Below, piece after piece: positions 18,029 through 26,758 of a stretch of 64,000 nt of DNA. Origin of the DNA: Pseudemcibacter aquimaris (lineage in GTDB: Bacteria > Pseudomonadota > Alphaproteobacteria > Sphingomonadales > Emcibacteraceae); NCBI RefSeq assembly GCF_028869115.1, contig NZ_CP079800.1:2294001-2358000 (forward strand). Direction: 5' to 3'. Position 1 is the stretch's first letter. Every line of letters starts with the position of its first letter. Under the pieces are notes generated by a model that saw only the letters and a program-made list of their open reading frames with translations, had not been told where the DNA came from and did no database searches. Both the position numbers and the translations under genes were made by a program.

Positions 18029-19567
18029 ATGGCATTAACGCCACGCCTTGACATTAAACAAACACAGTCGCTTGTGCTAACCCCACAATTGCAGCAAGCG
18101 ATCAAAATGCTACAACTTTCCAGTACCGAACTGGTTGATTTTGTCGCAGATGAAGTTGCGCAAAACCCGATCCTAGAATATGGGGAAAAATCTGACGGCA
18201 GTGATACCCCAGCCCCCGAAAACAATCCGGATGAAACAGCCGGACAGGAACAAACCCCAAAAACTGCAGATGATTTCTTACAGGAACACGCCCCTGTTGG
18301 CACTGATGGTGACACACCGCTGGATACCGATTTTAGCGGAATGTATGATGACAACAGTTCTTCAGATAATATGGGCACTGTGCCGGAACAAAACCTGGGT
18401 CTAAACGGCAGTAATATGATTACTGGCGGCGCTGGAAGTTTTGATTTTAGTGACACAGGTATTGATGAAAAACAATCCGACAAGCTTTCGTTAAAATCGC
18501 ATCTTGAAGAACAGCTTTTATTATTACAAGCCGCCCCCTATGAAAAGGTTATCATTCAATATCTGATCGGGTTGACTGATGAAGCAGGCTATATCACTGA
18601 AGAAACACCGTTAATTGCGGAAAGATGTGGTTGTTCAGAAGACGATATCGAGCGCATTTTCAAAATCGCACAGACAATGGAACCGTTAGGGGTTTTTGCC
18701 CGTAGTTTAAGTGAATGCTTAAAAATTCAGCAAATACAAGCTGACCGATATGACCCTGCAATGGAAACATTCCTTGATAATCTTGAAATGCTTGGTGACG
18801 GGAAACTTAGTGAACTTCGTAAATTATGCGATGTCAGTAAGGAAGATTTCCTGGATATGGTTGAAGAGATTAAATCTCTTAACCCGAAACCAGGTTTAGA
18901 ATACGGCGAGGATATTGTTTACACAGTCGTGCCAGATGTGTTTGTCAAACAAACCCCAAAAGGAAAATGGTTTGTCGAGCTGAATAATGACACGTTACCG
19001 AAAGTACTTGTAAACAACAGATACCTTAAAGAAGTGGGCGAAAACCCGCTTAAGAAAGAAGACAAAGATTATATTGATGAATGTGTTTCAAAAGCCAACT
19101 GGCTTGTAAAGGCGCTGGATCAACGCGCGAAAACCATTCTTAAAGTTTCAAGTGAGCTTGTAAAATTACAAAAGAAATTCTTAAATGACGGCATTCAATA
19201 TCTTGCCCCTATTAATTTGCGAACCATCGCAGAAGCCATTGAAATGCATGAAAGTACCGTGAGTCGCGTTACAGCCAACAAATATATCGCAACCCCAAGA
19301 GGAATTTTTGAAATGAAATTCTTCTTCACAACCGCGATTGGATCTGTGGACGGTGACAATCAACATTCATCCGTTTCAATTAAATATAAAATTAAACAAC
19401 TCATTGATGACGAGGACCCAAAAAAGATCCTTTCCGACGATAAAATCGTCGAACTGGTCAGGGCCGAAGGCATTGATATAGCAAGGAGAACCGTGGCAAA
19501 ATACAGAGAATCATTAAATATCCCATCTTCCGTTAAAAGAAGAAGAATAAAAAACCCTGCCCTTTGA
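18029..19567 (+). CDS. rpoN: RNA polymerase sigma-54 factor
   Basis: This 512-residue protein has region I with the Gln/Leu-rich activator-interacting helix (KQTQSLVLTPQLQQAIKMLQ), an acidic low-complexity linker (about residues 55-140), the core-binding domain, and a C-terminal RpoN box ARRTVAKYRE at about 485-494. It starts 15 bp after lptB. It directs transcription from -24/-12 promoters, and one such promoter is seen in this window before the flagellin gene (29050-29065). Confidence 0.96.
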   Translation: MALTPRLDIKQTQSLVLTPQLQQAIKMLQLSSTELVDFVADEVAQNPILEYGEKSDGSDTPAPENNPDETAGQEQTPKTADDFLQEHAPVGTDGDTPLDTDFSGMYDDNSSSDNMGTVPEQNLGLNGSNMITGGAGSFDFSDTGIDEKQSDKLSLKSHLEEQLLLLQAAPYEKVIIQYLIGLTDEAGYITEETPLIAERCGCSEDDIERIFKIAQTMEPLGVFARSLSECLKIQQIQADRYDPAMETFLDNLEMLGDGKLSELRKLCDVSKEDFLDMVEEIKSLNPKPGLEYGEDIVYTVVPDVFVKQTPKGKWFVELNNDTLPKVLVNNRYLKEVGENPLKKEDKDYIDECVSKANWLVKALDQRAKTILKVSSELVKLQKKFLNDGIQYLAPINLRTIAEAIEMHESTVSRVTANKYIATPRGIFEMKFFFTTAIGSVDGDNQHSSVSIKYKIKQLIDDEDPKKILSDDKIVELVRAEGIDIARRTVAKYRESLNIPSSVKRRRIKNPAL

Positions 19568-19775
19568 TTATTCATAATTTTTTGAGAGGGACATTTACAG
19601 ATAGCACAACTCTCAAAGGACAGGAAAAACGAAGCTATAGATTGAAATAGCTCGATGGAAGAAGCGGAAAAATCGTGAAAACTTGACAGATTGGCAATGA
19701 CACACTAACTTCCGCGACCTTGATGGTGTATTTATACACTTAATGCAGAGCTATCTGAGATAGGAACTGACTACA

Positions 19776-20360
19776 ATGAGAATTACTGTTACTGGAAAAC
19801 AATTAGATGTTGGCGCAGCACTTACTGAGCACGTGGAAGCACGTCTAGAAGGCAGTGTTAAAAAATATATCAGTCACACTATTGAAGGTGATGTAACACT
19901 GACAAAAGTGGCGCATTTATTCCGTGCAGATTGCAAGATCCACATCGGCCACGGTGTATATCTTCAATCAAGTGCAGAAGAGACAGAAATATATGCAGCA
20001 TTTGATTCAGCAGCAGACAAGTTAGAAACCAGATTACGCCGTTACAAGCGCCGTATCACAAACCATCACAAAGAACGCAGCAATAAAGAAGAGCTCAACG
20101 CCGTATTTAAAGCGCAATATAACGTCTTTAATGTAAACGATGACGCTCCTGCTGATGAGGGTGATGGTGAAGCAACACCAATGATTATTGCTGAAATGGA
20201 TATGGACATTCCTGAAGTAACAGTGAGTGATGCTGTGATGCGTCTGGATCTGGGTGAGCTACAAACACTAATGTTCCGAAACAGCGGCCACGGCGGCATT
20301 AACGTCGTTTATCGCCGTCCGGATGGTAATATTGGGTGGATCGACCCTAAGACATCATAA
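19776..20360 (+). CDS. hpf: Ribosome hibernation promoting factor, long form
   Basis: This 194-residue protein has an N-terminal S30AE domain (MRITVTGKQLDVGAALTEHV to about residue 105), an acidic linker, and a C-terminal dimerisation domain (DAVMRLDLGELQTLMFRNSG and RRPDGNIGWIDP). Long-form HPF makes 100S ribosome dimers in stationary phase. It lies between rpoN and ptsN as in other Alphaproteobacteria. The 208-bp gap before it holds a small dyad (GTGTAT-TT-ATACAC, 19726-19739) that may be part of its promoter. Confidence 0.94.
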   Translation: MRITVTGKQLDVGAALTEHVEARLEGSVKKYISHTIEGDVTLTKVAHLFRADCKIHIGHGVYLQSSAEETEIYAAFDSAADKLETRLRRYKRRITNHHKERSNKEELNAVFKAQYNVFNVNDDAPADEGDGEATPMIIAEMDMDIPEVTVSDAVMRLDLGELQTLMFRNSGHGGINVVYRRPDGNIGWIDPKTS

Positions 20361-20391
20361 TCCTATTAACAACGTATGAGTATGCATCTGG

Positions 20392-20841
20392 ATGGATATT
20401 TCAGATTTAATCAGTCTAGAAACTATATACCCGAACCTGAAGGCCAGCAGTAAAAAGCAACTTCTTCAGGAGCTCGGGTCTATAGCCAATTCAAAAATTG
20501 AAAAAGAACCATTTGAAATAGCAAGCATCCTGATGGAAAGAGAGCGCTTGGGATCAACGGGCGTTGGTCACGGCGTTGCTATTCCGCATGGCAGGTTCGG
20601 TGAACTCGACCATATATTCGGTGTTTTCGCAAAACTCGAAAAACCGATTAATTTTGATAGCATGGATGACCAACCAGTTGATCTTGTATTTCTGCTTATG
20701 GTTCCAGAAGAGGCTGGCGCAGATCATTTAAAGGCACTGGCAAAAGTGTCACGTGTTTTTCGTGATCAAGGCATTTGTGAAAAACTTCGCGGTGCTGATA
20801 ATAGTGACGCCATCTTTGCTATTCTGAACGCAAGCCAATAA
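20392..20841 (+). CDS. ptsN: PTS IIA-like nitrogen regulatory protein PtsN (EIIA-Ntr)
   Basis: This 149-residue protein has the EIIA-fructose/mannitol fold, with the phosphorylated histidine at His66 in GVGHGVAIPHGRFGEL. It acts at the end of the PTS-Ntr phosphorelay and regulates targets by phosphorylation state. It is 31 bp after hpf. The bidirectional terminator at 20871-20908 ends this conserved cluster. Confidence 0.94.
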   Translation: MDISDLISLETIYPNLKASSKKQLLQELGSIANSKIEKEPFEIASILMERERLGSTGVGHGVAIPHGRFGELDHIFGVFAKLEKPINFDSMDDQPVDLVFLLMVPEEAGADHLKALAKVSRVFRDQGICEKLRGADNSDAIFAILNASQ

Positions 20842-20870
20842 CTCATATATAAAATAACAGCTCATTAAAA

Positions 20871-20908
20871 AAGCCCGCATGATGAAAATCATACGGGCTT
20901 ATTTTTTA
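20871..20908. terminator. Bidirectional terminator between ptsN and the TPR-SPOR gene
   Basis: Thirteen-base arms (20871-20883 and 20888-20900, AAGCCCGCATGAT with one mismatch) flank a GAAA loop. A T-rich tract follows on the plus strand and a T-run follows on the minus strand. The genes on both sides converge here. Confidence 0.85.
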
Positions 20909-20923
20909 ATATAATCTCGCTAA

Positions 20924-22384
20924 TTAAAGCGCGCCATCCTGTGGCTGTGGCGGTAATTCTTCACGGTATTTAAATTGATCCGCAAGACGCTTATCGCTTT
21001 CTGATTCCGGAACATCACCTTCTTTAATTTCAGGTGGACGCACCCAACAATCTGTACCAAGTTCTTGAATTTTCTGACATGCGACGCGTGCCTCTTCATA
21101 ACTTGTAAGTGGACCAGCGTTCAATCGATAGAAGAAACCACTTGGATATGTACCGCGGTCACCAAAATCAATCTCAGAACGTCTTGGCTCAAGGTGGCCA
21201 ATAATGTCGAAATATTTCTTCTTAAGCTGTTCCCAACCCGGGCGAAGCTCTTCTTTTGTACGATATGCCGCAATTTGAAGCGCCCAACCTTCTGGGCCCA
21301 ATAATGCTGGTACACCATCATCTTCTGGCTCTGGCTCTTCAATAACCGCAACCGGCTCTGGTGGTACTTCCATCAGACGCGCAACCGTAATCGCCTTAGT
21401 CAGGTCATTATCATCATCATTAAACACTTCGTTTGCTGAATCCGTTAGATCTGTTTGGTCATTACCAGATTGCGAAAGAACAGAATCAAACCTGTCATCC
21501 GCTGGCATCGCTGTCAGCATACGGTAATAATTCAAGTTTTCATTTGTAAGCTCAGGCCCACTATCAATGGATAGAAGACGCGCAGACATTATTTCGTTAC
21601 CGGATAGCGCATATGCCATAGCCAGGTTTTGACGATGACTCGCACCAGCATCACGGTGCTGCGCAGCCTGTTTCAATACTGAAATGGCTTCGTCATGACG
21701 TGATTGCAAAGCAAGAGATAAACCATAATTATTCAATAGCTTCAGATTGTCCGGGTCAAGTGCAAGACCATCTTTATAAACTTCGAGTGATGCATCGCGG
21801 TGCCCTTGAATATCAAGCGCAATCGCAAGTGAGCTCATGGCTTCTACATCACCTGGGCTAACGCGGTTAGCTTGTTGCAAATATGGAAGCGCACGTGTCG
21901 GTCTATTCAGTGCAAGGTAAGCAGAACCAAGTCCCTTTAACGCGGCAGTGTTTTGGCCATTTTTGCTAACGGCCATTTCATACGCTTCAATCGCATCATT
22001 ATATTGGCCAATACCAGCAAGGCTATCACCAAGTCCGACAAGCGGCGCCGCTGAATCAGGTTGAATTCTATGGGCACGTCGATAAAGCGGAATAGCCGCT
22101 GAATGATCACCCTTATCGGCCATTTCATGCGCAAGCACTAGAAAGCTGTTATTGGCATTTGCCACTTGAACCGATCCCGTTCCTTCGTAAGAAGAACCAG
22201 CCTCAACACGTTCAACAGGTGTATATTCATCACTTGCGTTATATACACTTGTTTTATCGCTATCGAAGCCCATGTATGAACAGGCAGACATCAAAAATGA
22301 CATTGAAACCAAAGCAAGCGGGCGACTGATTTTTGCCCCCTTACCGATTGAGTTTGTATTTCCAAATCCCTTGACATTTAACAT
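20924..22384 (-). CDS. TPR-repeat lipoprotein with C-terminal SPOR domain
   Basis: This 486-residue protein has a lipoprotein signal with lipobox MSAC near residue 35. It then has about five tetratricopeptide repeats (for example AAPLVGLGDSLAGIGQYNDA, then AALKGLGSAYLALNRPTRAL), a disordered acidic section, and a SPOR domain near the end (WALQIAAYRTKEELRPGWEQ to NAGPLTSYEEARVACQKI). SPOR domains bind denuded septal peptidoglycan, so a cell-envelope or division role is likely. I chose ATG 22384, because the frame's first start at 22396 is TTG. It lies downstream of the ParA-like/RHH pair on the same strand, 40 bp away. Confidence 0.85.
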   Translation of the reverse strand: MLNVKGFGNTNSIGKGAKISRPLALVSMSFLMSACSYMGFDSDKTSVYNASDEYTPVERVEAGSSYEGTGSVQVANANNSFLVLAHEMADKGDHSAAIPLYRRAHRIQPDSAAPLVGLGDSLAGIGQYNDAIEAYEMAVSKNGQNTAALKGLGSAYLALNRPTRALPYLQQANRVSPGDVEAMSSLAIALDIQGHRDASLEVYKDGLALDPDNLKLLNNYGLSLALQSRHDEAISVLKQAAQHRDAGASHRQNLAMAYALSGNEIMSARLLSIDSGPELTNENLNYYRMLTAMPADDRFDSVLSQSGNDQTDLTDSANEVFNDDDNDLTKAITVARLMEVPPEPVAVIEEPEPEDDGVPALLGPEGWALQIAAYRTKEELRPGWEQLKKKYFDIIGHLEPRRSEIDFGDRGTYPSGFFYRLNAGPLTSYEEARVACQKIQELGTDCWVRPPEIKEGDVPESESDKRLADQFKYREELPPQPQDGAL

Positions 22385-22424
22385 ATCAAATTCCAATCGA
22401 GTTAACTGATATTAATTTTTGTTT

Positions 22425-22949
22425 TTACTTTAAACAGTTACAATCACTCATATTACACATTTTTTCGCTTTGACACAAATATTTTTGTAAAGCTTCTGAG
22501 ATAACTTCCTGGCAGCTTTTACGCGTGTGAGCCGCAAAAATCTTAAGCTTTAGATGTTCTTCGTGTTCCATCCGCAGTGTCATTGCAATTCTTTTTGACG
22601 CTTTTGCAGATTCCGCAGAAACTGTTTTATCGTCTTTTACCACTTCTGCCTTTACAGGTTCAGCGACCCTTTCAAGTGCCTGTGGCTTTTTACTAACGCT
22701 TTGAACAGCTTTGTTATACTGTCTTTGCGTTAAATTATTGATTTCTTTTACCGCATCAGCCAAGCGTTCATTTTGGTCAAGTGGTTGATGTTGCTTAATA
22801 TCACTTGCCGGTGTTTTCTTTTCAGTCGCCTGTTTAAACTGATCCATTACTTGAACATTTAAATGATGATCAATATGCGCCGGTTTTGCCGTACCTTTAC
22901 GTGCCAATAACATTCCAGAAAGGCGTGCTTCTCTTTTTACTGTACCCAT
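22425..22949 (-). CDS. Ribbon-helix-helix protein with cysteine-rich tail, partner of ParA-like ATPase
   Basis: This 174-residue protein has a basic N-terminus (GTVKREARLSGMLLARKG), a low-complexity middle, and a C-terminal segment (about 125-160) of the pattern strand-helix-helix: RIAMTLRMEHEEHLKLKIFA then RKSCQEVISEALQKYL. This resembles the RHH DNA-binding fold of ParG/CopG proteins. The last 16 residues hold four Cys (CQSEKMCNMSDCNCLK), unusual for the family. It starts 16 bp after the ParA gene. A ParG-like centromere-binding role is inferred from fold and pairing; I do not recognise the specific family. Confidence 0.6.
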   Translation of the reverse strand: MGTVKREARLSGMLLARKGTAKPAHIDHHLNVQVMDQFKQATEKKTPASDIKQHQPLDQNERLADAVKEINNLTQRQYNKAVQSVSKKPQALERVAEPVKAEVVKDDKTVSAESAKASKRIAMTLRMEHEEHLKLKIFAAHTRKSCQEVISEALQKYLCQSEKMCNMSDCNCLK

Positions 22950-22965
22950 TTGCCTATTCCTTTAC

Positions 22966-23679
22966 TTATGCTTCTACTTGACGACGACCAAATCCTGCTG
23001 CTTGTGCAGGTGCACGTCTTAATTGACTTGCTTGATGCTGGAATACAATTCTTCTGAAATTCTTTTCCAGACGGTCATTGACATATTCCCAAAGACCTTC
23101 GATCTCTTGCGATGATTTTGATTTGGGATTGATTTCCATAACGGTTCTGCCGTCAATCATGCTTGATGCAAAATCCGTACGTTGGTGAATAACAGACGGT
23201 GCGACTGTTCCGTGCTGTGAAAGCGCGATTGCAGCATCGCTAGTAATTCTTGCACGAGGGGTAGCAGAGTTAACAACAAACATAAATGGCTTGTCGCTTC
23301 TATCCGCAAGTTCAACCGTTGCACCAGCAGCACGAAGATCATGCGGGCTTGGACGCGTCGGGATAACAATTAAATCTGAAACCGCAATAACGCTTTGAAT
23401 AGCGAGGGTAATGGCCGGTGGCGTATCAATAATCGCCAATTTAAAACCCTGTTCACGCAATTGATCAAGATCCGACAAAAGTCTTGAAACATTTGTCTGC
23501 GCAAATGCAGGTGTCGGCTCTTCACGCTCATTCCACCATGCTGTTAAACTTCCCTGTGGATCAGTATCAACAAGTACTACCGGACCTGGACCCGCAAGTT
23601 CCGCCTGAACAGCCAAATGGCCACTTAATGTTGTTTTTCCTGAACCACCTTTTTGTGATGTCACTGCTAATACACGCAT
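22966..23679 (-). CDS. ParA-family (MinD/ParA/ParF-like) ATPase
   Basis: This 237-residue ATPase has the deviant Walker A motif QKGGSGKTTLSGHLAVQ with Lys10 and Lys15, Walker A' VVLVDTDPQGSLTAWW, and Walker B LAIIDTPPAITL. It lacks an N-terminal HTH and so resembles the short ParF type. Such ATPases position DNA or protein cargo in the cell. A separate genuine chromosomal ParAB pair normally lies near the origin, so this is probably a second, cargo-specific ParA. The basic tail RRAPAQAAGFGRRQVEA is unusual. A good ribosome site (GGGG) lies 7 bases before the ATG. Confidence 0.85.
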   Translation of the reverse strand: MRVLAVTSQKGGSGKTTLSGHLAVQAELAGPGPVVLVDTDPQGSLTAWWNEREEPTPAFAQTNVSRLLSDLDQLREQGFKLAIIDTPPAITLAIQSVIAVSDLIVIPTRPSPHDLRAAGATVELADRSDKPFMFVVNSATPRARITSDAAIALSQHGTVAPSVIHQRTDFASSMIDGRTVMEINPKSKSSQEIEGLWEYVNDRLEKNFRRIVFQHQASQLRRAPAQAAGFGRRQVEA

Positions 23680-23900
23680 AATTTTACCCCGCGATACGGT
23701 TTATGTTCATGTAACGATTGAAATGCCCAAAACTGAATACTAAAAAAACAACTAAAATCAATTGCTACGATTAGATGTAATTATGCACAAAACATATTAA
23801 CATTTCGTAAAATGATTAATTTCAATAAAATATATAAGTATTTGAAAATAAAGAATAAAAATTTTGAAAATTGATCAAATTTTAACCATTTCGATTAAAT

Positions 23901-25718
23901 TTAATCCATCATTAATTGAAAATTAACCCTTTGAAGCCCTCTAACCGCATTTGCGACATAAACCTCATCCGCCGATTCTATATCAGTGATGTAAAGCGGT
24001 TTTTCAATACATTTAAATTGCTGACTTTTCAGCAAATAGTCACGGTAAACACCACCGAGCAACCCGCAATTAACGGGGGGAGTATATAATATTTCGCCCT
24101 TTTTCACAAAGATATTCGTATAGCTTCCTTCCGTGATTTCACCATTTTCATTTTGAAAAATCACATCATGACAGCCATATTTTTCTTTATATTTCAAAAG
24201 CTGCTTTTGGTAAAAATCACGCAGAGTGGTTTTATGTTGCAGCAAAGTGTTATTGCTATTTATCCTTTCATCAGAAAGAACGACTATCAGGTCGGTATCA
24301 ACACAGGAATTCATCATCCGAGATTCTATCGATATATTGCCACTTGATGATACTAACAGACGAACTTTAAAATATTCATCATCCTCACATGATAAAAACT
24401 CGGCATGTTCCATTAATTCTTGTCGTATTTGTTCAATATTAATTTGATACGAAAAATAATCAGCCGATTTCTGTAATCTGGTTAAATGTTGCTCAATAAA
24501 AGGATACCCTTCATTCGGGGACCATTTAAGACTTTCTATCAAATCAAAATCAGGATGCTCTTTGGTGACGAATGATGCCTTTAACAAACATTCATCATAT
24601 TCTTTTTCCGCCTCTGAATCCGCGACAATGCCGCCCCCGATTCCGAGTTCCCCGCACCCGTCTGCATCAATTGTTAATGTTCTAATGGGTACGCTAAAGC
24701 ACATATCACCGTCTGGTGAAAAGTATCCAATCGCACCTGTATAAATACCGCGCTCTCGTTTTTCCAGTTCGGCAATTATTTCCTGCGACCTTATTTTCGG
24801 CGCCCCGGTAACCGATCCGCACGGGAAAACTGATGTCATGACGTCAACTGGATGAACATTATCAGCAACCACCGCTTTAACCGTGGATGTCATTGTAAAT
24901 AACGTTCTGTATTTTTCTACTTCGAATAATTTGGGAACATTAACGCTTCCCGCTTTCGCCGTTTTGGATAAATCATTGCGTAACAAATCAACGATCATCA
25001 GGTTTTCTGCTTTATCCTTTTCTGAATTAGAAAGCCTGTCTTTGAAAATAATATCCTCTTCGGCGTTCCTGCCTCGCGGCCCAGTTCCCTTCATTGGTTT
25101 TGCGGTTAATTCATTACCATCTTTACGAATAAACAGTTCAGGACTTAACGAAAGAACAGTTAAATCATCCGTTTCAATAAAGGCTCCATATTCAACTTGC
25201 TGCGCCTTTCTAAGAGCAGCGAAAAATGACCTGGCATTCCCTTCAAACTTAAAATCTGCTTTTTGGGTATAATTAACCTGATAAATATCACCGGATTTCA
25301 AGTAATTTTGTATTTGGTCAAAATCTGTTTTATAGGCATCCCGGTTTTTGCTTAATGATAATTCCTGCAATGAATAAAAACCATCGTCATACTGTTTCCA
25401 ATAATCATCTGTGTCTTTAGCATTCAATATTTCAGGTACTTTAAACACCCCCATCTGCAATAATGGGGTTTTAAGATTGCTAGGCAACAACGCATTCAAT
25501 TTATCTTCAAAACAAAGTCCCGCTTCATAACTGATAAATCCGGCCACATAAAACCCATCAGATAATAATGATTTTATTTTTTTGAGTGACGCTTTAAGTT
25601 CTTCAGGTGTTTTCGCAGTGATAATATCAATAGGATTGTCAAATACATACGATGCTTTACCTTTTACACCGTATTTATTATTTTCCAGCCTTATGGAAAA
25701 TTTACCTTGGTTTTTCAT
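23901..25718 (-). CDS. pabB: Aminodeoxychorismate synthase component I fused to 4-amino-4-deoxychorismate lyase (PabB-PabC)
   Basis: The protein is about 605 residues long. The N-terminal part is PabB-like, with GDIYQVNYTQKADF, KPMKGTGPRGR, NLMIVDLLRNDLS, PCGSVTGAPKIRSQEI and GIGGGIVADSEAEKEYDEC. The last 200 residues are class IV PLP lyase (IFQNENGEITEGSYTNIFVK, then NCGLLGGVYRDYLL). Together they make p-aminobenzoate for folate. The start is uncertain: ATG 25718 has AGCAGGG just before it, while ATG 25736 lies on the T-run of the preceding terminator. The GTG at 25760 is inside the terminator stem and unlikely. Confidence 0.9.
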   Translation of the reverse strand: MKNQGKFSIRLENNKYGVKGKASYVFDNPIDIITAKTPEELKASLKKIKSLLSDGFYVAGFISYEAGLCFEDKLNALLPSNLKTPLLQMGVFKVPEILNAKDTDDYWKQYDDGFYSLQELSLSKNRDAYKTDFDQIQNYLKSGDIYQVNYTQKADFKFEGNARSFFAALRKAQQVEYGAFIETDDLTVLSLSPELFIRKDGNELTAKPMKGTGPRGRNAEEDIIFKDRLSNSEKDKAENLMIVDLLRNDLSKTAKAGSVNVPKLFEVEKYRTLFTMTSTVKAVVADNVHPVDVMTSVFPCGSVTGAPKIRSQEIIAELEKRERGIYTGAIGYFSPDGDMCFSVPIRTLTIDADGCGELGIGGGIVADSEAEKEYDECLLKASFVTKEHPDFDLIESLKWSPNEGYPFIEQHLTRLQKSADYFSYQINIEQIRQELMEHAEFLSCEDDEYFKVRLLVSSSGNISIESRMMNSCVDTDLIVVLSDERINSNNTLLQHKTTLRDFYQKQLLKYKEKYGCHDVIFQNENGEITEGSYTNIFVKKGEILYTPPVNCGLLGGVYRDYLLKSQQFKCIEKPLYITDIESADEVYVANAVRGLQRVNFQLMMD

Positions 25719-25737
25719 TACCCTGCTCTTATTCATT

Positions 25738-25766
25738 AAAAAAGGCGTGGGATAAACCACGCCTTT
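25738..25766 (-). terminator. Terminator between aldo/keto reductase and pabB-pabC
   Basis: Perfect ten-base arms (25741-25750 AAAGGCGTGG, 25757-25766 CCACGCCTTT) with a 6-base loop are followed on the minus strand by TTTTTT. It lies 28 bp after the aldo/keto reductase stop and directly against the possible pabB start codons. Confidence 0.85.
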
Positions 25767-25793
25767 CCATTCTTACAACTGTTTTCTTTTAAA

Positions 25794-26732
25794 TTAAAGT
25801 GCTTCGATGAAATCAACCATTCTTTTGCGTTCTGTCTCTGTCGGAAGACGGCCACGTAAAGCGCCAACATTATCAACTACGTGATAATCATTGACAGTCC
25901 CCGGAATAATCACCGTTACTTCTTCTCGGCCCAGAATATATTTAAGGAAGAACTTGCCCCAACTATCTACCCCGAAATCTTTTGACCATTCCGGAATTTC
26001 AATACCTGCGCCAGCGGTTGGGCCAAATAATCTGCCACGGGCAAACGGAACATTGACCATAACCGCCACCCCATGTTCACGCGCCGCAGGAAGCACACGA
26101 TTTTCGATGGATTGATTAAGCAGGTTATAATGGCATTGAATGAAATCAATTTTATTGTTTTCAATAACCTTTGCAGCCTCATCATTTAAACTATCCCTGA
26201 AATGAGTAATCCCGACATATTTGACTTTCCCCTCTTCACGAAGGCCATTGATGGTATCAAGATGTGCATCCGTATCTTTTAAGTTATGAACCTGCAATAG
26301 TTCCATTTTATTGGTTCTCAAGTCCTCGAATGATTTATTATTTTGATCAATCCCCTCTTGCTTGCCCATGATACTTATTTTTGTGGCAAGGAAGCATTTA
26401 TCACGCGCGCCCAGTTCATCAAGCGCACGACCAACAACTTGTTCTGCATTGCTATAAGTTGGTGATGTATCAATAACAGTTGCCCCTTCACGGAATAATG
26501 CCGCAATCGCATTTTTGCGCTGATTAAAATCCTGACTTAAATCCCCGAACGTCATCGCTGTCCCAAGGCCAACGGCTGGGATCATTTCACCACTTGAATG
26601 GATCGGACGGTGTAAAAGGTCAGAACTTTGCGCATTTGCAACAGATGCACCAAGTCCCGTTGCCGCAAGCGCACCCGTTGCTGCCGCTGCACCCGTCAAT
26701 TTAAGAAATTCTTTTCTTGTTAAGTCAGTCAT
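25794..26732 (-). CDS. Tat-exported aldo/keto reductase family protein
   Basis: This 312-residue protein starts at ATG 26732, six bases after GGAGAG. The N-terminus (TRKEFLKLTGAAAATGALAA) is a Tat-like signal with a single Arg-Lys pair, ending near ANAQ. The body is an AKR barrel: VIDTSPTYSNAEQVVGRAL contains the Asp and Tyr, CFLATKIS the Lys, and MELLQVHNLKD the His of the catalytic tetrad. Exported AKRs of this type are found in many Proteobacteria but their substrates are mostly unknown. The 26-bp gap to the transporter gene upstream suggests co-transcription. Confidence 0.85.
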   Translation of the reverse strand: MTDLTRKEFLKLTGAAAATGALAATGLGASVANAQSSDLLHRPIHSSGEMIPAVGLGTAMTFGDLSQDFNQRKNAIAALFREGATVIDTSPTYSNAEQVVGRALDELGARDKCFLATKISIMGKQEGIDQNNKSFEDLRTNKMELLQVHNLKDTDAHLDTINGLREEGKVKYVGITHFRDSLNDEAAKVIENNKIDFIQCHYNLLNQSIENRVLPAAREHGVAVMVNVPFARGRLFGPTAGAGIEIPEWSKDFGVDSWGKFFLKYILGREEVTVIIPGTVNDYHVVDNVGALRGRLPTETERKRMVDFIEAL

Positions 26733-26758
26733 TGTTCTCTCCATACATTTTGAATTTT

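Noticed and set aside
18022-18483. Minus-strand open frame (153 codons) over the start of rpoN
   Set aside because: It is antisense to the rpoN low-complexity linker, and its Ser/Pro/Cys-rich product is what that composition would give by chance.
23841-23871. Direct repeats TTTGAAAAT 22 bp apart in the AT-rich gap near parA, possible centromere sites
   Set aside because: Only two copies in strongly AT-rich DNA, near the end of pabB-pabC rather than at the parA start; chance is likely.
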